From: Ignavibacteriota bacterium
GTDB lineage: Bacteria; Bacteroidota; Ignavibacteria; Ignavibacteriales; Melioribacteraceae
DNA length: 48,559 nt
Direction of reading: 5' to 3'
Assembly (NCBI GenBank): GCA_013112585.1
Contig: JABFGH010000033.1
Location: forward strand, 1 to 48,559
Made by a program: the position numbers and the translations under genes. The notes below the pieces were generated by a model. The model worked only from the letters and a program-made list of their open reading frames with translations. It did not search any database and was not told where the DNA came from. The first letter of the stretch is position 1. The number at the start of each line of letters is the position of its first letter. Positions 1 to 10,120 of this stretch are shown one piece after another.

Positions 1-121
1 ATATCAACACTATCTCTTTGGTTACTCGTTTATCTAAATCCGTGGTCAACCAGTATCTTGATTTATTGCCGGCTGACCAATAAATTTGTTCTTACACTCT
101 TTCCTTTGGTATCATTTGATA

Positions 122-3100
122 CTATTTCAGTAGCAGCATTTTCTTAACATCAACAAAACTCCCGGATTCTATTCTGTAGAAATAAACACCGCTTGATAAA
201 CCTTTGCTATTAAACATTACTTCGTGAATTCCAGATTCATAAAATTTATTTATCAATGTTGTTACTTTTTGTCCTAGTATGTTGAATATTTCGATCTTAG
301 TTAAATTCGGTTCAGGTAAATTAAATCTAATCGTTGTTGTAGGATTAAATGGATTCGGATAATTCTGCAGCAGATCATAACTTTCCGGAATTCTAAAATC
401 TTCTTTGTTAAAAGGCTGCGGTGAAGTAAATATAAATTTATCTGCAGGTGTAATTGGACTTGGATAAAATACTTGTAAAACATCACCTGACTGCCAATCA
501 TTTTCCCACCAAACCAAATTCCACGTCGCATAGTTTTGTACTTCTTCACTTTCCGGCTGAATCACATTTTCATGATAATCACTCATTACGAACGCTGTAT
601 ACATTCTTCCTTCTTTATTCCAAACATGAAATGTATCTGTTTCGGATAGGTAACCCGCTCTATCATAAACCATAAAGTTAATTTGTTTATTATCGTCAAT
701 GCTCCAAACTTCAAATGGCACTCTGATAAGAAATGGTTCGCTTGTTCCCGTATTTGGATTTAAAGGATGATCTGCAATATCATACCCCCGTGCATCATAA
801 AATGTTGCTAATTGTCCGCCTGAAATTATGTGTTCATAAACAATCCCATTGCTGCTGTCAATTTTTGTAACTCCATTAAATCTTAGTTCATAATCCTTTA
901 CAAGAAGCGAACTATCATTAGTTCCAAAACCTAATTGAGCATTCTGGGTTATTGCAATTGGAATACCAAAATCTGTGTAATCGGAAATACTAAATCTGCT
1001 TGTAGATGAATTTCTATTTATTTTTTCTCCATTAAGGTTAAGTTTGCCAAATGTCGTCGGCATTTCAAAATTAACATTTATATCAAGCTGAAAACCATCT
1101 GCAACAGGAAATTCAACTACTTCATTTGTATAAATATCTTTATTCCCTTTTACCGTTTGACCAAGAAGCAAAGTATCTTTCGTTGTTATATTCCTCAAAT
1201 TCCAATACTTTTCTGTTTTTGTTTCATACTTTATTTCATCAACTGATAAAGTATCAAATAAATCCAAAGGATCATTCTCCCATCCATCATCTTTCAGCAA
1301 ATATTGTATATTGATTGGAGGGGAAAAGTTTTGAACAATTACTTTCCATTTTTCTCCACCGTGAAAAATACCGTTTTGTGTTCGTTCATCGTTTACTAAG
1401 CCCATTAATATTTGCTGACCATTAATTTCAGGTCTAACTGTTCCGCCGCCTGCTACAAATTCAGGTGCTGATAAAATACTAATACCTATCGGGAGTGTTG
1501 TTATTATTCCATCTATCCATGCACCGTTATGTGAATTGTTTTCAAGTTCAAACTCAAGTTCAACTGTGTTTGCTTCTTCACCATATTTTGCAACTGCATA
1601 CAGCTTTGAACCTGTTAAATCCCACGCTTTTGCAAATTGATGCCATTCACCATCCTCACCTCTAAAATAATCTCTGATGGTAAAAAATATTTCGTAATCA
1701 TCTCCGGTTAATTTTGAAGGATCAACCACTGTAATGTTAAATTCCACATCATCTCCTGAACCTACAGATTGGCTGTAAAATATTGAATCGCCATAATTTG
1801 CACCTTCAAGCGTATCGAGATATGAAATACTGATATAAGCAAGTTCAGATTCTGTAGTGTTAATTTTATTCGGGGGGTTATTCTGATATGTATATGCACT
1901 CACACCAAATAAATATTCCTTTCCCTTAACTAAATTTGCTCCGTTTGAAAAATCATGGTCAATTAAAATTGATCTTTTAATCCCCGTATCAGCCCCATTT
2001 TGACGGAGACCATTAATCGGCTGCCCTGTCAGTGAATCAGGAATATCACCATAGATTTTCGTTACTCCATCAACAATATCAAATGTTGCAATTTTTGAAT
2101 CATATTCAAATCCAATTGGCGGAATGCTTTGCCAATAAACATTGTATCCTTGAAATGAATATCCATCCTCATTAAAGTTTTCAATTTGGTTAATTAACTC
2201 TTGGTTGTCATTCCATTCAATCAAAATTCCGTCTATAGTATTTTTTATTGAAACATCCGGGGCAGGCGGAGCCGCAAGTTTTTGCTGAATATCAAAATTA
2301 TTGTATGATCTCTGAATTTTTGAAGCATAATACCTAAGAAGATTAATTGACTTAAATCTATCGGAACCTAAAGCAGCAATTTGTGCAATTACAACCTCTT
2401 GTGTATCACCAATTGCCATATTAAATGGTCCCGTAGAGAAACCTCCGACTCGTTCTCCGGCAGGATAAATAAGTCCGTCAACCCATCCCGATTGAGTTAT
2501 GGGGTCACCTGAAAATGGAAATTTAGTTGGTTGGTGAGTAATTAAGTCAATATATGGATCCCCGGTTAAACTAATTCTACCCTTAAAAAGATTATAATAT
2601 TGCCAAGCGCCGAATTGAGTACCAAAATCTGGAGCGTTAAATGTTGCATCACCAGCTGAAAGAAAAAAGTAACTGGCTGTCATAGGCAAATTAATGAAAC
2701 CTGGTCCCTTCAAAGTGTTATCAAAAATTGCAAAATCATTTGCATCATCAATTCCATTCTTATTTTTATCTTCACCTTCATTTCCATTTAAAATTGGTCC
2801 CTGTAACAATTTATATCCCACAGCAGGTGTTGGATATGGATGATAAACTTGATCATATTCAACACTATTATATCCAAAAATCATGTCCCTCATTTGGTCA
2901 GTCCCAATAAAATCATTTTGGCTATTTCCAATATCGATATCTGCCCAAGATGCTATGTACATATCATGAAAATCTTTCTCTGATTTGTTGATGAATTTAT
3001 ACTTTCTAAAAAACAAATTTTTATTAATAGGATTAGTATCATAAGCCCAAACAGTAACTTGTATTTCAATTCCGAATTGATCGAAAATTGGACCAAATAT

Positions 3101-3757
3101 CCCTCCAAATATTATTCTATCATTTACAACATACCAAATTGTTTGTTTTGTATTTTCTACGCCCGGGACATCAATTGTCGGTTCATATATTCCATTTGAA
3201 TTTTTATCAATGAATGGGGCTCCATCCACCACAGGCCATTCATTCCAATCAGTGATATATTGATCTCTTATATTTTCATATGTATCATTTTCATCGGCTA
3301 TTTCTGAGGAAAGATCAATCGCAGGACTTCCCGGATAAACATCACTCCTGACTCTGTAGATTCTATTTTTCGGCAGTTCAGGATCTTCCGGCGATCCATC
3401 AGCACGTATTTTACCCGGCTGCAATCCGGAACGATAATATGAACCTCCAATTCTAACTTGCGGATCATCACCAATAAATCCCGCCCAAAGTAAACCTGAT
3501 TCAAATACTGCAGTTTTTCCGCTCCCCTTAGGATATTCAAATCCCGCATAACCAGCCCGCAGCAGATCAGATCTGCCATCATTGTAAAAAATTGTGGAAA
3601 TGTTATTAGTGTTTAAATAGGTATGTGAGATATTTTTAACGGTTGTTTTAGCAAAGCCTTTTGGAATTGATTGTCCGAAAAGACTGCCGCCCACGATTAT
3701 CAAGAAAAATATGGTTGTGATCGTTGCCTTCATACCAATACCCATGAAAGTTGCCAT
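122..3757 (-). CDS. Large secreted protein with T9SS C-terminal sorting domain
   Basis: About 1211 residues. The start at 3757 (MATFMGIGMKATITT) is preceded by GAGGTG ten bases upstream; an upstream TTG at 3775 is less likely. A hydrophobic signal peptide runs to about residue 30 and ends near FGQ. The body has no catalytic motif I recognise. It contains a Ca-binding-like stretch rich in D and N (DKNSNGIYEP) and several beta-rich segments. The last ~85 residues are a type A T9SS sorting domain: NYPNPFNPTTTIRF, then ILGQKVTTL, SGVYFYRI and a final KKMLLLK. The protein is probably exported across the outer membrane and anchored or released at the surface. Only the export route is supported; the function is unknown. 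Confidence 0.85.
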   Translation of the reverse strand: MATFMGIGMKATITTIFFLIIVGGSLFGQSIPKGFAKTTVKNISHTYLNTNNISTIFYNDGRSDLLRAGYAGFEYPKGSGKTAVFESGLLWAGFIGDDPQVRIGGSYYRSGLQPGKIRADGSPEDPELPKNRIYRVRSDVYPGSPAIDLSSEIADENDTYENIRDQYITDWNEWPVVDGAPFIDKNSNGIYEPTIDVPGVENTKQTIWYVVNDRIIFGGIFGPIFDQFGIEIQVTVWAYDTNPINKNLFFRKYKFINKSEKDFHDMYIASWADIDIGNSQNDFIGTDQMRDMIFGYNSVEYDQVYHPYPTPAVGYKLLQGPILNGNEGEDKNKNGIDDANDFAIFDNTLKGPGFINLPMTASYFFLSAGDATFNAPDFGTQFGAWQYYNLFKGRISLTGDPYIDLITHQPTKFPFSGDPITQSGWVDGLIYPAGERVGGFSTGPFNMAIGDTQEVVIAQIAALGSDRFKSINLLRYYASKIQRSYNNFDIQQKLAAPPAPDVSIKNTIDGILIEWNDNQELINQIENFNEDGYSFQGYNVYWQSIPPIGFEYDSKIATFDIVDGVTKIYGDIPDSLTGQPINGLRQNGADTGIKRSILIDHDFSNGANLVKGKEYLFGVSAYTYQNNPPNKINTTESELAYISISYLDTLEGANYGDSIFYSQSVGSGDDVEFNITVVDPSKLTGDDYEIFFTIRDYFRGEDGEWHQFAKAWDLTGSKLYAVAKYGEEANTVELEFELENNSHNGAWIDGIITTLPIGISILSAPEFVAGGGTVRPEINGQQILMGLVNDERTQNGIFHGGEKWKVIVQNFSPPINIQYLLKDDGWENDPLDLFDTLSVDEIKYETKTEKYWNLRNITTKDTLLLGQTVKGNKDIYTNEVVEFPVADGFQLDINVNFEMPTTFGKLNLNGEKINRNSSTSRFSISDYTDFGIPIAITQNAQLGFGTNDSSLLVKDYELRFNGVTKIDSSNGIVYEHIISGGQLATFYDARGYDIADHPLNPNTGTSEPFLIRVPFEVWSIDDNKQINFMVYDRAGYLSETDTFHVWNKEGRMYTAFVMSDYHENVIQPESEEVQNYATWNLVWWENDWQSGDVLQVFYPSPITPADKFIFTSPQPFNKEDFRIPESYDLLQNYPNPFNPTTTIRFNLPEPNLTKIEIFNILGQKVTTLINKFYESGIHEVMFNSKGLSSGVYFYRIESGSFVDVKKMLLLK

Positions 3758-3881
3758 AATACTTTTGCACCTCAATTCAAAATTACATTTGAATTACGAT
3801 TATAACTAACAAATATTATATTAAAATGTCAAACCATCTCACGAGTAATGGTTAAAATAAAATAACCAAAAGAAATAATAA

Positions 3882-3905
3882 AAAACCCGCTATAAAGCGG
3901 GTTTT
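3882..3905 (-). terminator. Rho-independent terminator after the C25 protease gene
   Basis: A perfect 9-bp stem (AAAACCCGC / GCGGGTTTT) with a 6-base loop lies 24 bases after the stop of the minus-strand protease gene. On the minus strand the A/T arm runs on into a T-rich stretch. The stem is symmetrical enough to work on both strands. Confidence 0.8.
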
Positions 3906-3929
3906 AATCAATACAATATTTACCAAATC

Positions 3930-6900
3930 TTATTTCATCAACATCATCTTTTTAACTGAATTAAAATCACCGGCACTTATTCTAAATAAATATACGCCGG
4001 ATGCAAAATTTGCAGCATTAAATTCTGCTTCATGATAACCAATTTCCAATTCTTGATTAATCAGTTCAGCAACTTTTTCGCCCAGTAAATTGTAAATAGC
4101 AAGATTTACCATACCTGCTTTGGGAATAGAGAATTTAATTTTTGTAGCCGGGTTAAATGGATTCGGGTAATTTTGTGATAACTCATATTTATCAGGCGCG
4201 CTAAAATTGACATTTAAAATTTCGCTGTATGCAAATGTCCCATCAAAATCAATTTGTTTTAATCTATACTCATATTTTCCCGGTTCAGTCGGTTTATCTG
4301 AAAAGTTGTAAACTGTTGCCTCAGTGGTTGTGCCGCTGCCTTTTATAAAGCTTAGGCTCTTCCAATTTTTCTCTTTTGCTTTTTTCCGCTCTACAGAAAA
4401 TCCCGAATTATTAAGCTCAGTTTTCGTTTCCCAATTTAGATAAACTTCACCTTCAACTTCACTTGCATTAAATGCCGTTAGTTCAACTGGAACATTATCC
4501 GATACAATCATTGTGATTGGAACTGTAATGCTTGCACTACTTGGATCATTACTGGTTATCACGCAATCCATTGAGTATGTTCCAAGTTCTAAATCATCGC
4601 ATGAAAAATTTAGAACGACCGAAACTGAATTGCCATTATAAAGAGTTCCGCCCACTTCATTGACTAAAAGCCATTCAGGCTCAGCCATAAATTGAAGTGC
4701 TAAGCCATCCGTAATGTAAGCTGCATTATTTGCCACCTGAAGTCCAACCGAACCGTTTGCATTTTCAATTCCGATTGTTGAAGATGTTACAGTGCCCTGC
4801 ATTGAGTTGTAGTAAATAAATATTTTTCCATTTGAGTGAAGAACAACTTGAAATGTATTCGGCTGTGTAGAATTATATTTTATCCAATTTGTAAATTGAA
4901 CTATAAATTTATTGCCAGCCTGCTGATAATAAATTTTTCCTTGTGTACCGCCTTCAAGATCATCCCAAAACGGTGCAATTATATCATTTGGCGAAGCTGA
5001 GTTAGGTATTGATGCATTTGAAAATATATTGTTTGCTATAGGCTCAAAAGTAACCAGCCCATTGGTTGAAACATATAATTGAGTTTTGGTTTCACCGTAA
5101 AATTTAAAGGGAAAACCAAGTGCAAATGGACCGGCATATCCTTCATCGCGCGGATTAAAAGATCCCGTAGCAATCCAATTTGTAATTTCTGTTCCTGTTG
5201 ATGTAATATCATTCCATATAAAATCGGGTCCGCCCGGTTCGTTGCTGTCTTTCCATTCGTAGCCGAATTCATCAGGACCGCCGCTGCCTTTAATGCTTGC
5301 ACCATACTTGGATTCAGCATTTTTATCTTTCTCATTCACAACATCCGTATTTGATTTTACGGGTATTAACTTTGCTTTTACTCTGCCCGGGAAAACATGA
5401 TTAGTAAATTCAATTGAGTAATCAAGAGTTGAACTGCCCGATGAAATATTTGAGATTACAAAAGTATCGGCAGCAGAAGTGTTTGGCAGAAGTGTACACG
5501 TCATACTATTTGGGTTAACACTAATTTCCGGTGCTTCAAAGGTAGTACCTGAAACAATATTAGATATCTGGGAGGCATTCCCCCAAACATCCATCGCTTT
5601 AATTGCAAAATAATATTCTGTTGAAAAATTCAATCCGCTCACTTCAAAAGATTTTGGAGTTCCGGCTGTATCGGAATTGCCGCCGTAGATGATTGCCGAT
5701 GCATTTTGATAATCATTATCATTTAATATTTCATTTTCAGAAAATCTAATATCGTATGAAGAAATTCCTCCGAATGTGGAATCGTAAGGTGCGGTCCAAC
5801 CGAGCTTAATTGAATTTGATGTTTGATCGATGACACTTAGATCGGCAACCGGTGTTGGTGCTGTAGAATCCGGGGGAATTAATTTCTTCGTCGGCTGAGC
5901 CGGATCGCCCATTAAATTATACATTTCTATATATCTTAAAAGATCATTACCCGGTGCAACATTGCCTCCAAAGTGTGTCGCAAAATAAATTTTTGCTTGA
6001 TCAAACATTGGTGTTACTTGTGTCAGGTCATCAACAAACATCGATTCAAATATTTTCTTTTCCAGCACATCGTCTTCATCCCAATAGGAGTTTACAGAGG
6101 AACCGTAAAATGTTGATGCACCATTTCCGGTTCTAATCCAGGTCTCACCAAAGCACTCGATTAAATGATATGAACCGGTAATACATGCAAAAGAATAAAC
6201 GAATGGGTAAACTGTATTTGTTAATGCTCTAACTTGAGGCTGACTTAATGCCGGACCATCAGCCCAGCCGGTATTTGAACCGTGACCCGAATAAATTGCA
6301 AATTGTTTGTTATCATTTAAAGCATTTATAAGCTGTGTTGTTGTTGCGTTATAAGTAACTGTATATAGCTTTAGGTTATCATATCCATCGGGAGAAAAAT
6401 AATTATCAATTACAAAATTATGTGTGCCTTCGGAAATACTTGAATTATCAGTTGAAGCCATAAATACATTATTTTTATCGAGAATGCTGATATTGTTTTC
6501 CATGTATATAGATTTTGCCAATGCGTTGCTCAGTTCAGTTTGATTCCTAACGGAAAACCTTCCGATAAAAGAATCGGCATAGTAGTCACTTCCTTCAAGC
6601 AAGGCATAATATAAATCTGTTGTAGGACTGCTTGTACCGCTGCCTGTCCATGCCTCAATTTTATCTGTGTCGCCCACCAGCAGTATAAATTCAGGTTTCG
6701 TTGCCGGATTATCATAAAGTGATTGCAGAAAAGATTTTATTGAAGTAGTATTTGTTCCGGTAGTTGTTGTATTATAAACTGAAACATTGTATCCGAGATT
6801 TTGTTTATTATTCACAAAACCGGTCAACTCTGACTCATACTCAGGCGCTGTAATAATCAAATAATTAATAATTTTAGATTTACTGCTTCTATTGTAATTC

Positions 6901-7538
6901 ACAAAAATTGAGTTTAAATAATTATCAAAACTTTCTGATTGATTTAATGAAGTTTCAATAGAACTGTTTATTGATAATTTAATTTTTGCATTTTGAATAA
7001 TCTTTAATTTTGATTCAGCCGGGTTGTATGCAAAAGGTTTAATAGTTACGGTAACACCCGCAGCACCGCCAATTATAAATGGTTCCGAGATAGAAACAAC
7101 TGAACGATTAATTGACCCGTTTGTTTTGTAATACTCCTTGTTTATTGTGAATGGTCTGTCGGCAATGGGTTTCGATTTCTCCCATGGTTTTTGAAAAGGA
7201 TAAATTTTTGAATCTAAGTTTTGAGTAATCTCATTTACTTCAAGCAGGCTAACCTCCGGTATACTTCCGTCATTCGGAATCATTAAATTAAACGAAACAA
7301 TCGGAAGTGCAGGTTCGCCGTAATCCGGCAGCACTCCATAACCATCTGCCGATAATGAAATAAATCCCTCGCCCTCAACATTCTTTGAATCTACTTCATA
7401 ATTAATTAAGCTGAAATTAATGTGATAATCATTTCCGTGTTTTTCTAATGTTATGCCGTTGGGTAAATTTACACCAAGAATAATTGAAGATTGAAAAAGT
7501 AAAAATAGCAATGCAAGAAACAAACGCATTCTTAACAT
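3930..7538 (-). CDS. Gingipain-like C25 family cysteine protease, T9SS-exported
   Basis: 1202 residues. It has an N-terminal signal peptide (MLRMRLFLALLFLLF) and a propeptide-like region to about residue 225. The C25 peptidase core spans roughly 225-550. It shows the family landmarks LLVGDTD (~287), catalytic His419 in IYSGHGS, catalytic Cys452 in YSFACITGSY, and YNLMGDP near 541. A fibronectin type III module (~565-665) and beta-sandwich modules follow. The protein ends in a T9SS sorting domain (NYPNPFNPATKIKF ... KKMMLMK). The start is preceded by AGAGG at suitable spacing. The likely role is extracellular protein degradation at the cell surface. The substrate preference (Arg, Lys or other) cannot be read from the sequence. 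Confidence 0.9.
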   Translation of the reverse strand: MLRMRLFLALLFLLFQSSIILGVNLPNGITLEKHGNDYHINFSLINYEVDSKNVEGEGFISLSADGYGVLPDYGEPALPIVSFNLMIPNDGSIPEVSLLEVNEITQNLDSKIYPFQKPWEKSKPIADRPFTINKEYYKTNGSINRSVVSISEPFIIGGAAGVTVTIKPFAYNPAESKLKIIQNAKIKLSINSSIETSLNQSESFDNYLNSIFVNYNRSSKSKIINYLIITAPEYESELTGFVNNKQNLGYNVSVYNTTTTGTNTTSIKSFLQSLYDNPATKPEFILLVGDTDKIEAWTGSGTSSPTTDLYYALLEGSDYYADSFIGRFSVRNQTELSNALAKSIYMENNISILDKNNVFMASTDNSSISEGTHNFVIDNYFSPDGYDNLKLYTVTYNATTTQLINALNDNKQFAIYSGHGSNTGWADGPALSQPQVRALTNTVYPFVYSFACITGSYHLIECFGETWIRTGNGASTFYGSSVNSYWDEDDVLEKKIFESMFVDDLTQVTPMFDQAKIYFATHFGGNVAPGNDLLRYIEMYNLMGDPAQPTKKLIPPDSTAPTPVADLSVIDQTSNSIKLGWTAPYDSTFGGISSYDIRFSENEILNDNDYQNASAIIYGGNSDTAGTPKSFEVSGLNFSTEYYFAIKAMDVWGNASQISNIVSGTTFEAPEISVNPNSMTCTLLPNTSAADTFVISNISSGSSTLDYSIEFTNHVFPGRVKAKLIPVKSNTDVVNEKDKNAESKYGASIKGSGGPDEFGYEWKDSNEPGGPDFIWNDITSTGTEITNWIATGSFNPRDEGYAGPFALGFPFKFYGETKTQLYVSTNGLVTFEPIANNIFSNASIPNSASPNDIIAPFWDDLEGGTQGKIYYQQAGNKFIVQFTNWIKYNSTQPNTFQVVLHSNGKIFIYYNSMQGTVTSSTIGIENANGSVGLQVANNAAYITDGLALQFMAEPEWLLVNEVGGTLYNGNSVSVVLNFSCDDLELGTYSMDCVITSNDPSSASITVPITMIVSDNVPVELTAFNASEVEGEVYLNWETKTELNNSGFSVERKKAKEKNWKSLSFIKGSGTTTEATVYNFSDKPTEPGKYEYRLKQIDFDGTFAYSEILNVNFSAPDKYELSQNYPNPFNPATKIKFSIPKAGMVNLAIYNLLGEKVAELINQELEIGYHEAEFNAANFASGVYLFRISAGDFNSVKKMMLMK

Positions 7539-7837
7539 GAGAACCTCTGCAGTAATTTAAGTATGCTGTATTTTTATAATAGTGCCTCGTCTCCATAAAC
7601 GAGTAAATCAACATAATTATTTTTTTCAATAATCAATAGTTTAAACTTTAATTATCGGACATTGTGTCTTATTTACTGTGATCTATATCAAACTATAAAA
7701 ACCATTGAATATGTTTTGAAAGAAGTGGTAGCGGTACTAATAATTATCTATCAGACTTAATAATTATTTTTTAAGTGGAATACATATCTGAATTATTTTT
7801 CTAAACAAATTACTAGTGCCATTTAACTTTAAAAAAG
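7539..7837. other. Intergenic region, no gene seen
   Basis: 299 AT-rich bases upstream of the protease gene. They should hold its promoter. I see no convincing ORF, RNA or strong repeat. A weak ACGAG/CTCGT inverted repeat lies near 7587-7604. Confidence 0.5.
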
Positions 7838-8218
7838 TTAGAACCATCTTCCTGTCATTTGATGAATACCAATTAAAACCAGTATTAACGGTACCGCTAT
7901 TGCCAATAATGCTATTTGATAACTTGGAGTTTTCCTCTTTTTATTTACTGCCGTTAATACATGCGCGGCGGCAAGTGCGGCAAACATATAAATTATATGC
8001 ATAAGCTGATATGAAAAATAACCTTTTACAAATAACAAAATTATCCCGAGTAAAACATTTAAGTCTAATGAGGAATTAAAAATAACTCCCAACATTCGTG
8101 CAGTTTTGTCGTAAGGTTTTTTAGTTAATAACCCATAAGCAAAGTAAACAATTGCTATTACTGCGAACAATAATACTAAATACCTAATACCGGAATGAGC
8201 GTGAAATAATGCTGTCAT
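7838..8218 (-). CDS. Small four-helix membrane protein, possibly haem-binding
   Basis: 126 residues with four predicted membrane helices (about 11-30, 46-65, 70-90 and 102-120). Histidines sit at or near the helix ends: FHAHSG at the N-terminus, LMHII, AAHVL and GIHQ. Similar short His-rich proteins occur in Bacteroidetes and are sometimes labelled cytochrome b-like; haem binding here is an inference from the histidine positions only. The start has AAAGGA about ten bases upstream. It stands alone on the minus strand and is not clearly linked to its neighbours. Confidence 0.7.
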   Translation of the reverse strand: MTALFHAHSGIRYLVLLFAVIAIVYFAYGLLTKKPYDKTARMLGVIFNSSLDLNVLLGIILLFVKGYFSYQLMHIIYMFAALAAAHVLTAVNKKRKTPSYQIALLAIAVPLILVLIGIHQMTGRWF

Positions 8219-8379
8219 TTATATCTATCCTTTCTTTTACAATTAAAAATTATTCTAAAATTATTGAAATTTGAAACACAAACAAAGTTAAATAAAATTT
8301 TACAGTCCTGTGATATTTCCGTGATAACTAAAAATTAGTTTACTCTCAAATATTTCAAACACAAAAAGGAGAACAAACT

Positions 8380-9294
8380 ATGAAAGCACTACTTTATTTG
8401 GCATTAGTCTCTTCACTAATAGTTTTCGGCTGCTCCGAAGATGATGAAAATATGAACAATCCCCCGGCGACTTCCAGTTTAACGCTTAACATAAACGGTC
8501 TAGAAGACCTCGGTACATCGGCAATGTATGAAGGCTGGATTATTGCCCCTACTCCGGGAGCAAACAAACCTGCCGCCGATACACCAATTTCAACAGGGAC
8601 TTTTTCTGTAAACTCAAGCGGTCAGTTAAGCAAAACTTCCTTTGAAATTGACACTGAAAACCTTAACAGTGCCTCTACATTTGTTTTAACGATTGAACCG
8701 GTTCCGGATAACGACCCTGCACCAAGTGCAGTGCATATTTTAGCAGGAGATTTTACTGCAAATACAGCAGCGTTAACAGTCGGGCACGGAGCCGCATTAG
8801 GTGATGCATTTGCCGCCGCAGCAGGTAAATATATTTTAGCTACACCAACAAATGGCGCTAACACCAATGAGAACAGCGGTATCTGGTTTTTAGATATTTC
8901 ATCCGGCACTCCGGCTCAAGGACTGCAGCTGCCGACACTTCCAAACGGTTGGGTTTATGAAGGCTGGACTGTGATAAACGGAACACCCGTTACCACAGGA
9001 ACATTTACCAGCACAACTATGGTTGATAATGCCGATCCGTACAGCAGCACACAAGGCGGACCTCCTTTCCCTGGTGAGGATTTTTTAGTTAACGCTCCTT
9101 CCGGATTAACATTCCCGACAAATATTGCAGGAGGAACTGCTGTTATCTCAATTGAACCGTCACCCGATAATAGTCCAAACCCGTTTACATTAAAACCATT
9201 GGTTGGCGCTATCCCGGCGAATGCAGTCGATCATGAAACTTATATGATGAATTTGAATCTTGGTTCTTTCCCAACCGGAGCAGCAACCAGGTAG
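8380..9294 (+). CDS. Lipoprotein with two RskA-like repeats
   Basis: 304 residues with a lipoprotein signal ending LIVFGC, so probably anchored in a membrane after Cys18. The mature part holds two copies of one domain. Each has YEGW.., then TGTF, then a strand containing IEP.PDN.P.P, then a small-residue ending. The pattern recalls the C-terminal domain of RskA-type anti-sigma factors, but no sigma factor lies nearby and no transmembrane zinc-finger part is present. A strong AGGAGA site precedes the start. It lies 118 bases upstream of a co-directional two-component system, so it may be co-transcribed with it or sense for it; that link is inference. Confidence 0.75.
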   Translation: MKALLYLALVSSLIVFGCSEDDENMNNPPATSSLTLNINGLEDLGTSAMYEGWIIAPTPGANKPAADTPISTGTFSVNSSGQLSKTSFEIDTENLNSASTFVLTIEPVPDNDPAPSAVHILAGDFTANTAALTVGHGAALGDAFAAAAGKYILATPTNGANTNENSGIWFLDISSGTPAQGLQLPTLPNGWVYEGWTVINGTPVTTGTFTSTTMVDNADPYSSTQGGPPFPGEDFLVNAPSGLTFPTNIAGGTAVISIEPSPDNSPNPFTLKPLVGAIPANAVDHETYMMNLNLGSFPTGAATR

Positions 9295-9412
9295 CCTTTG
9301 TTTCTCTAACTCTAAAGGCATTGCACTAATTTATAATATTTACTATTTAGGATATGAAACTCAAAACTAATCTCTTTCAAATTTTTTAGATGCAAAATTT
9401 AGGATTTACAAA

Positions 9413-10120
9413 ATGAAAAACGTACTTGTAATTGAAGATGACAAATCAATAGCCGATCTAATTGAAATTCATCTGAAGGATATGAATTGCGCCGTTACCA
9501 AATGCTACGATGGTGAGGACGGATTAAGCAAAGCATTAAAAGAAAATTATGATTTGATAGTACTCGATTTAATGCTGCCGAACCTGGGCGGACTGGAAAT
9601 TTGCAAGGAGATTAGGAAAGAAGATGACTACACACCAATATTGATGCTTACATCAAAATCGGAGGAGATCGATAAGGTGATTGGATTGGAAGTAGGCGCT
9701 GATGATTACTTAACCAAGCCTTTCAGCATTCGTGAATTTATTGCAAGGGTTAAAGCAATCTTCCGCAGGGTGGAAGCAATACAAAAAGATACTGATGATA
9801 CAGGTGATATCATTTTCGGAGATTTAGTTATTGAAGTGGAAAAGAGAAAAGTTCTTTTAAGCGGAGAAAGAATTGAACTAACGCCCAAAGAATTTGAACT
9901 TCTCCACTTACTCGCTTCCCACCCAGGAAGAACATACACACGCGAGCAGCTTCTAAACATGATTTGGGGCTACCAGTACAGCGGTTACGAACATACTGTT
10001 AATTCTCATATCAATCGGCTGAGAAGCAAAATTGAAAAAGATCTCTCCAAACCGCATTACATATTAACATCGTGGGGAGTGGGTTACCGCTTTAGCGAAG
10101 GTGAAGAGGTTACATCATGA
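9413..10120 (+). CDS. OmpR/PhoB-type response regulator
   Basis: 235 residues, the normal length for the family. Receiver domain 1-120: acidic pair at EDD 8-10, phospho-acceptor Asp52 in VLDLMLP, Thr80 in MLTS, and Lys102 in LTKPF. A winged-helix DNA-binding domain covers ~130-230, with ELTPKEFELL, REQLL and the recognition helix around TVNSHINRLRSKIE. It is expected to be phosphorylated by the kinase whose start overlaps its stop codon. The target genes are unknown. Confidence 0.95.
   Translation: MKNVLVIEDDKSIADLIEIHLKDMNCAVTKCYDGEDGLSKALKENYDLIVLDLMLPNLGGLEICKEIRKEDDYTPILMLTSKSEEIDKVIGLEVGADDYLTKPFSIREFIARVKAIFRRVEAIQKDTDDTGDIIFGDLVIEVEKRKVLLSGERIELTPKEFELLHLLASHPGRTYTREQLLNMIWGYQYSGYEHTVNSHINRLRSKIEKDLSKPHYILTSWGVGYRFSEGEEVTS

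Noticed and set aside
1-121. Possible 3' end of another gene left of the first T9SS protein
   Set aside because: Too short, with no convincing frame; only a GTATCA..TGATAC inverted repeat near the stop codon is visible.
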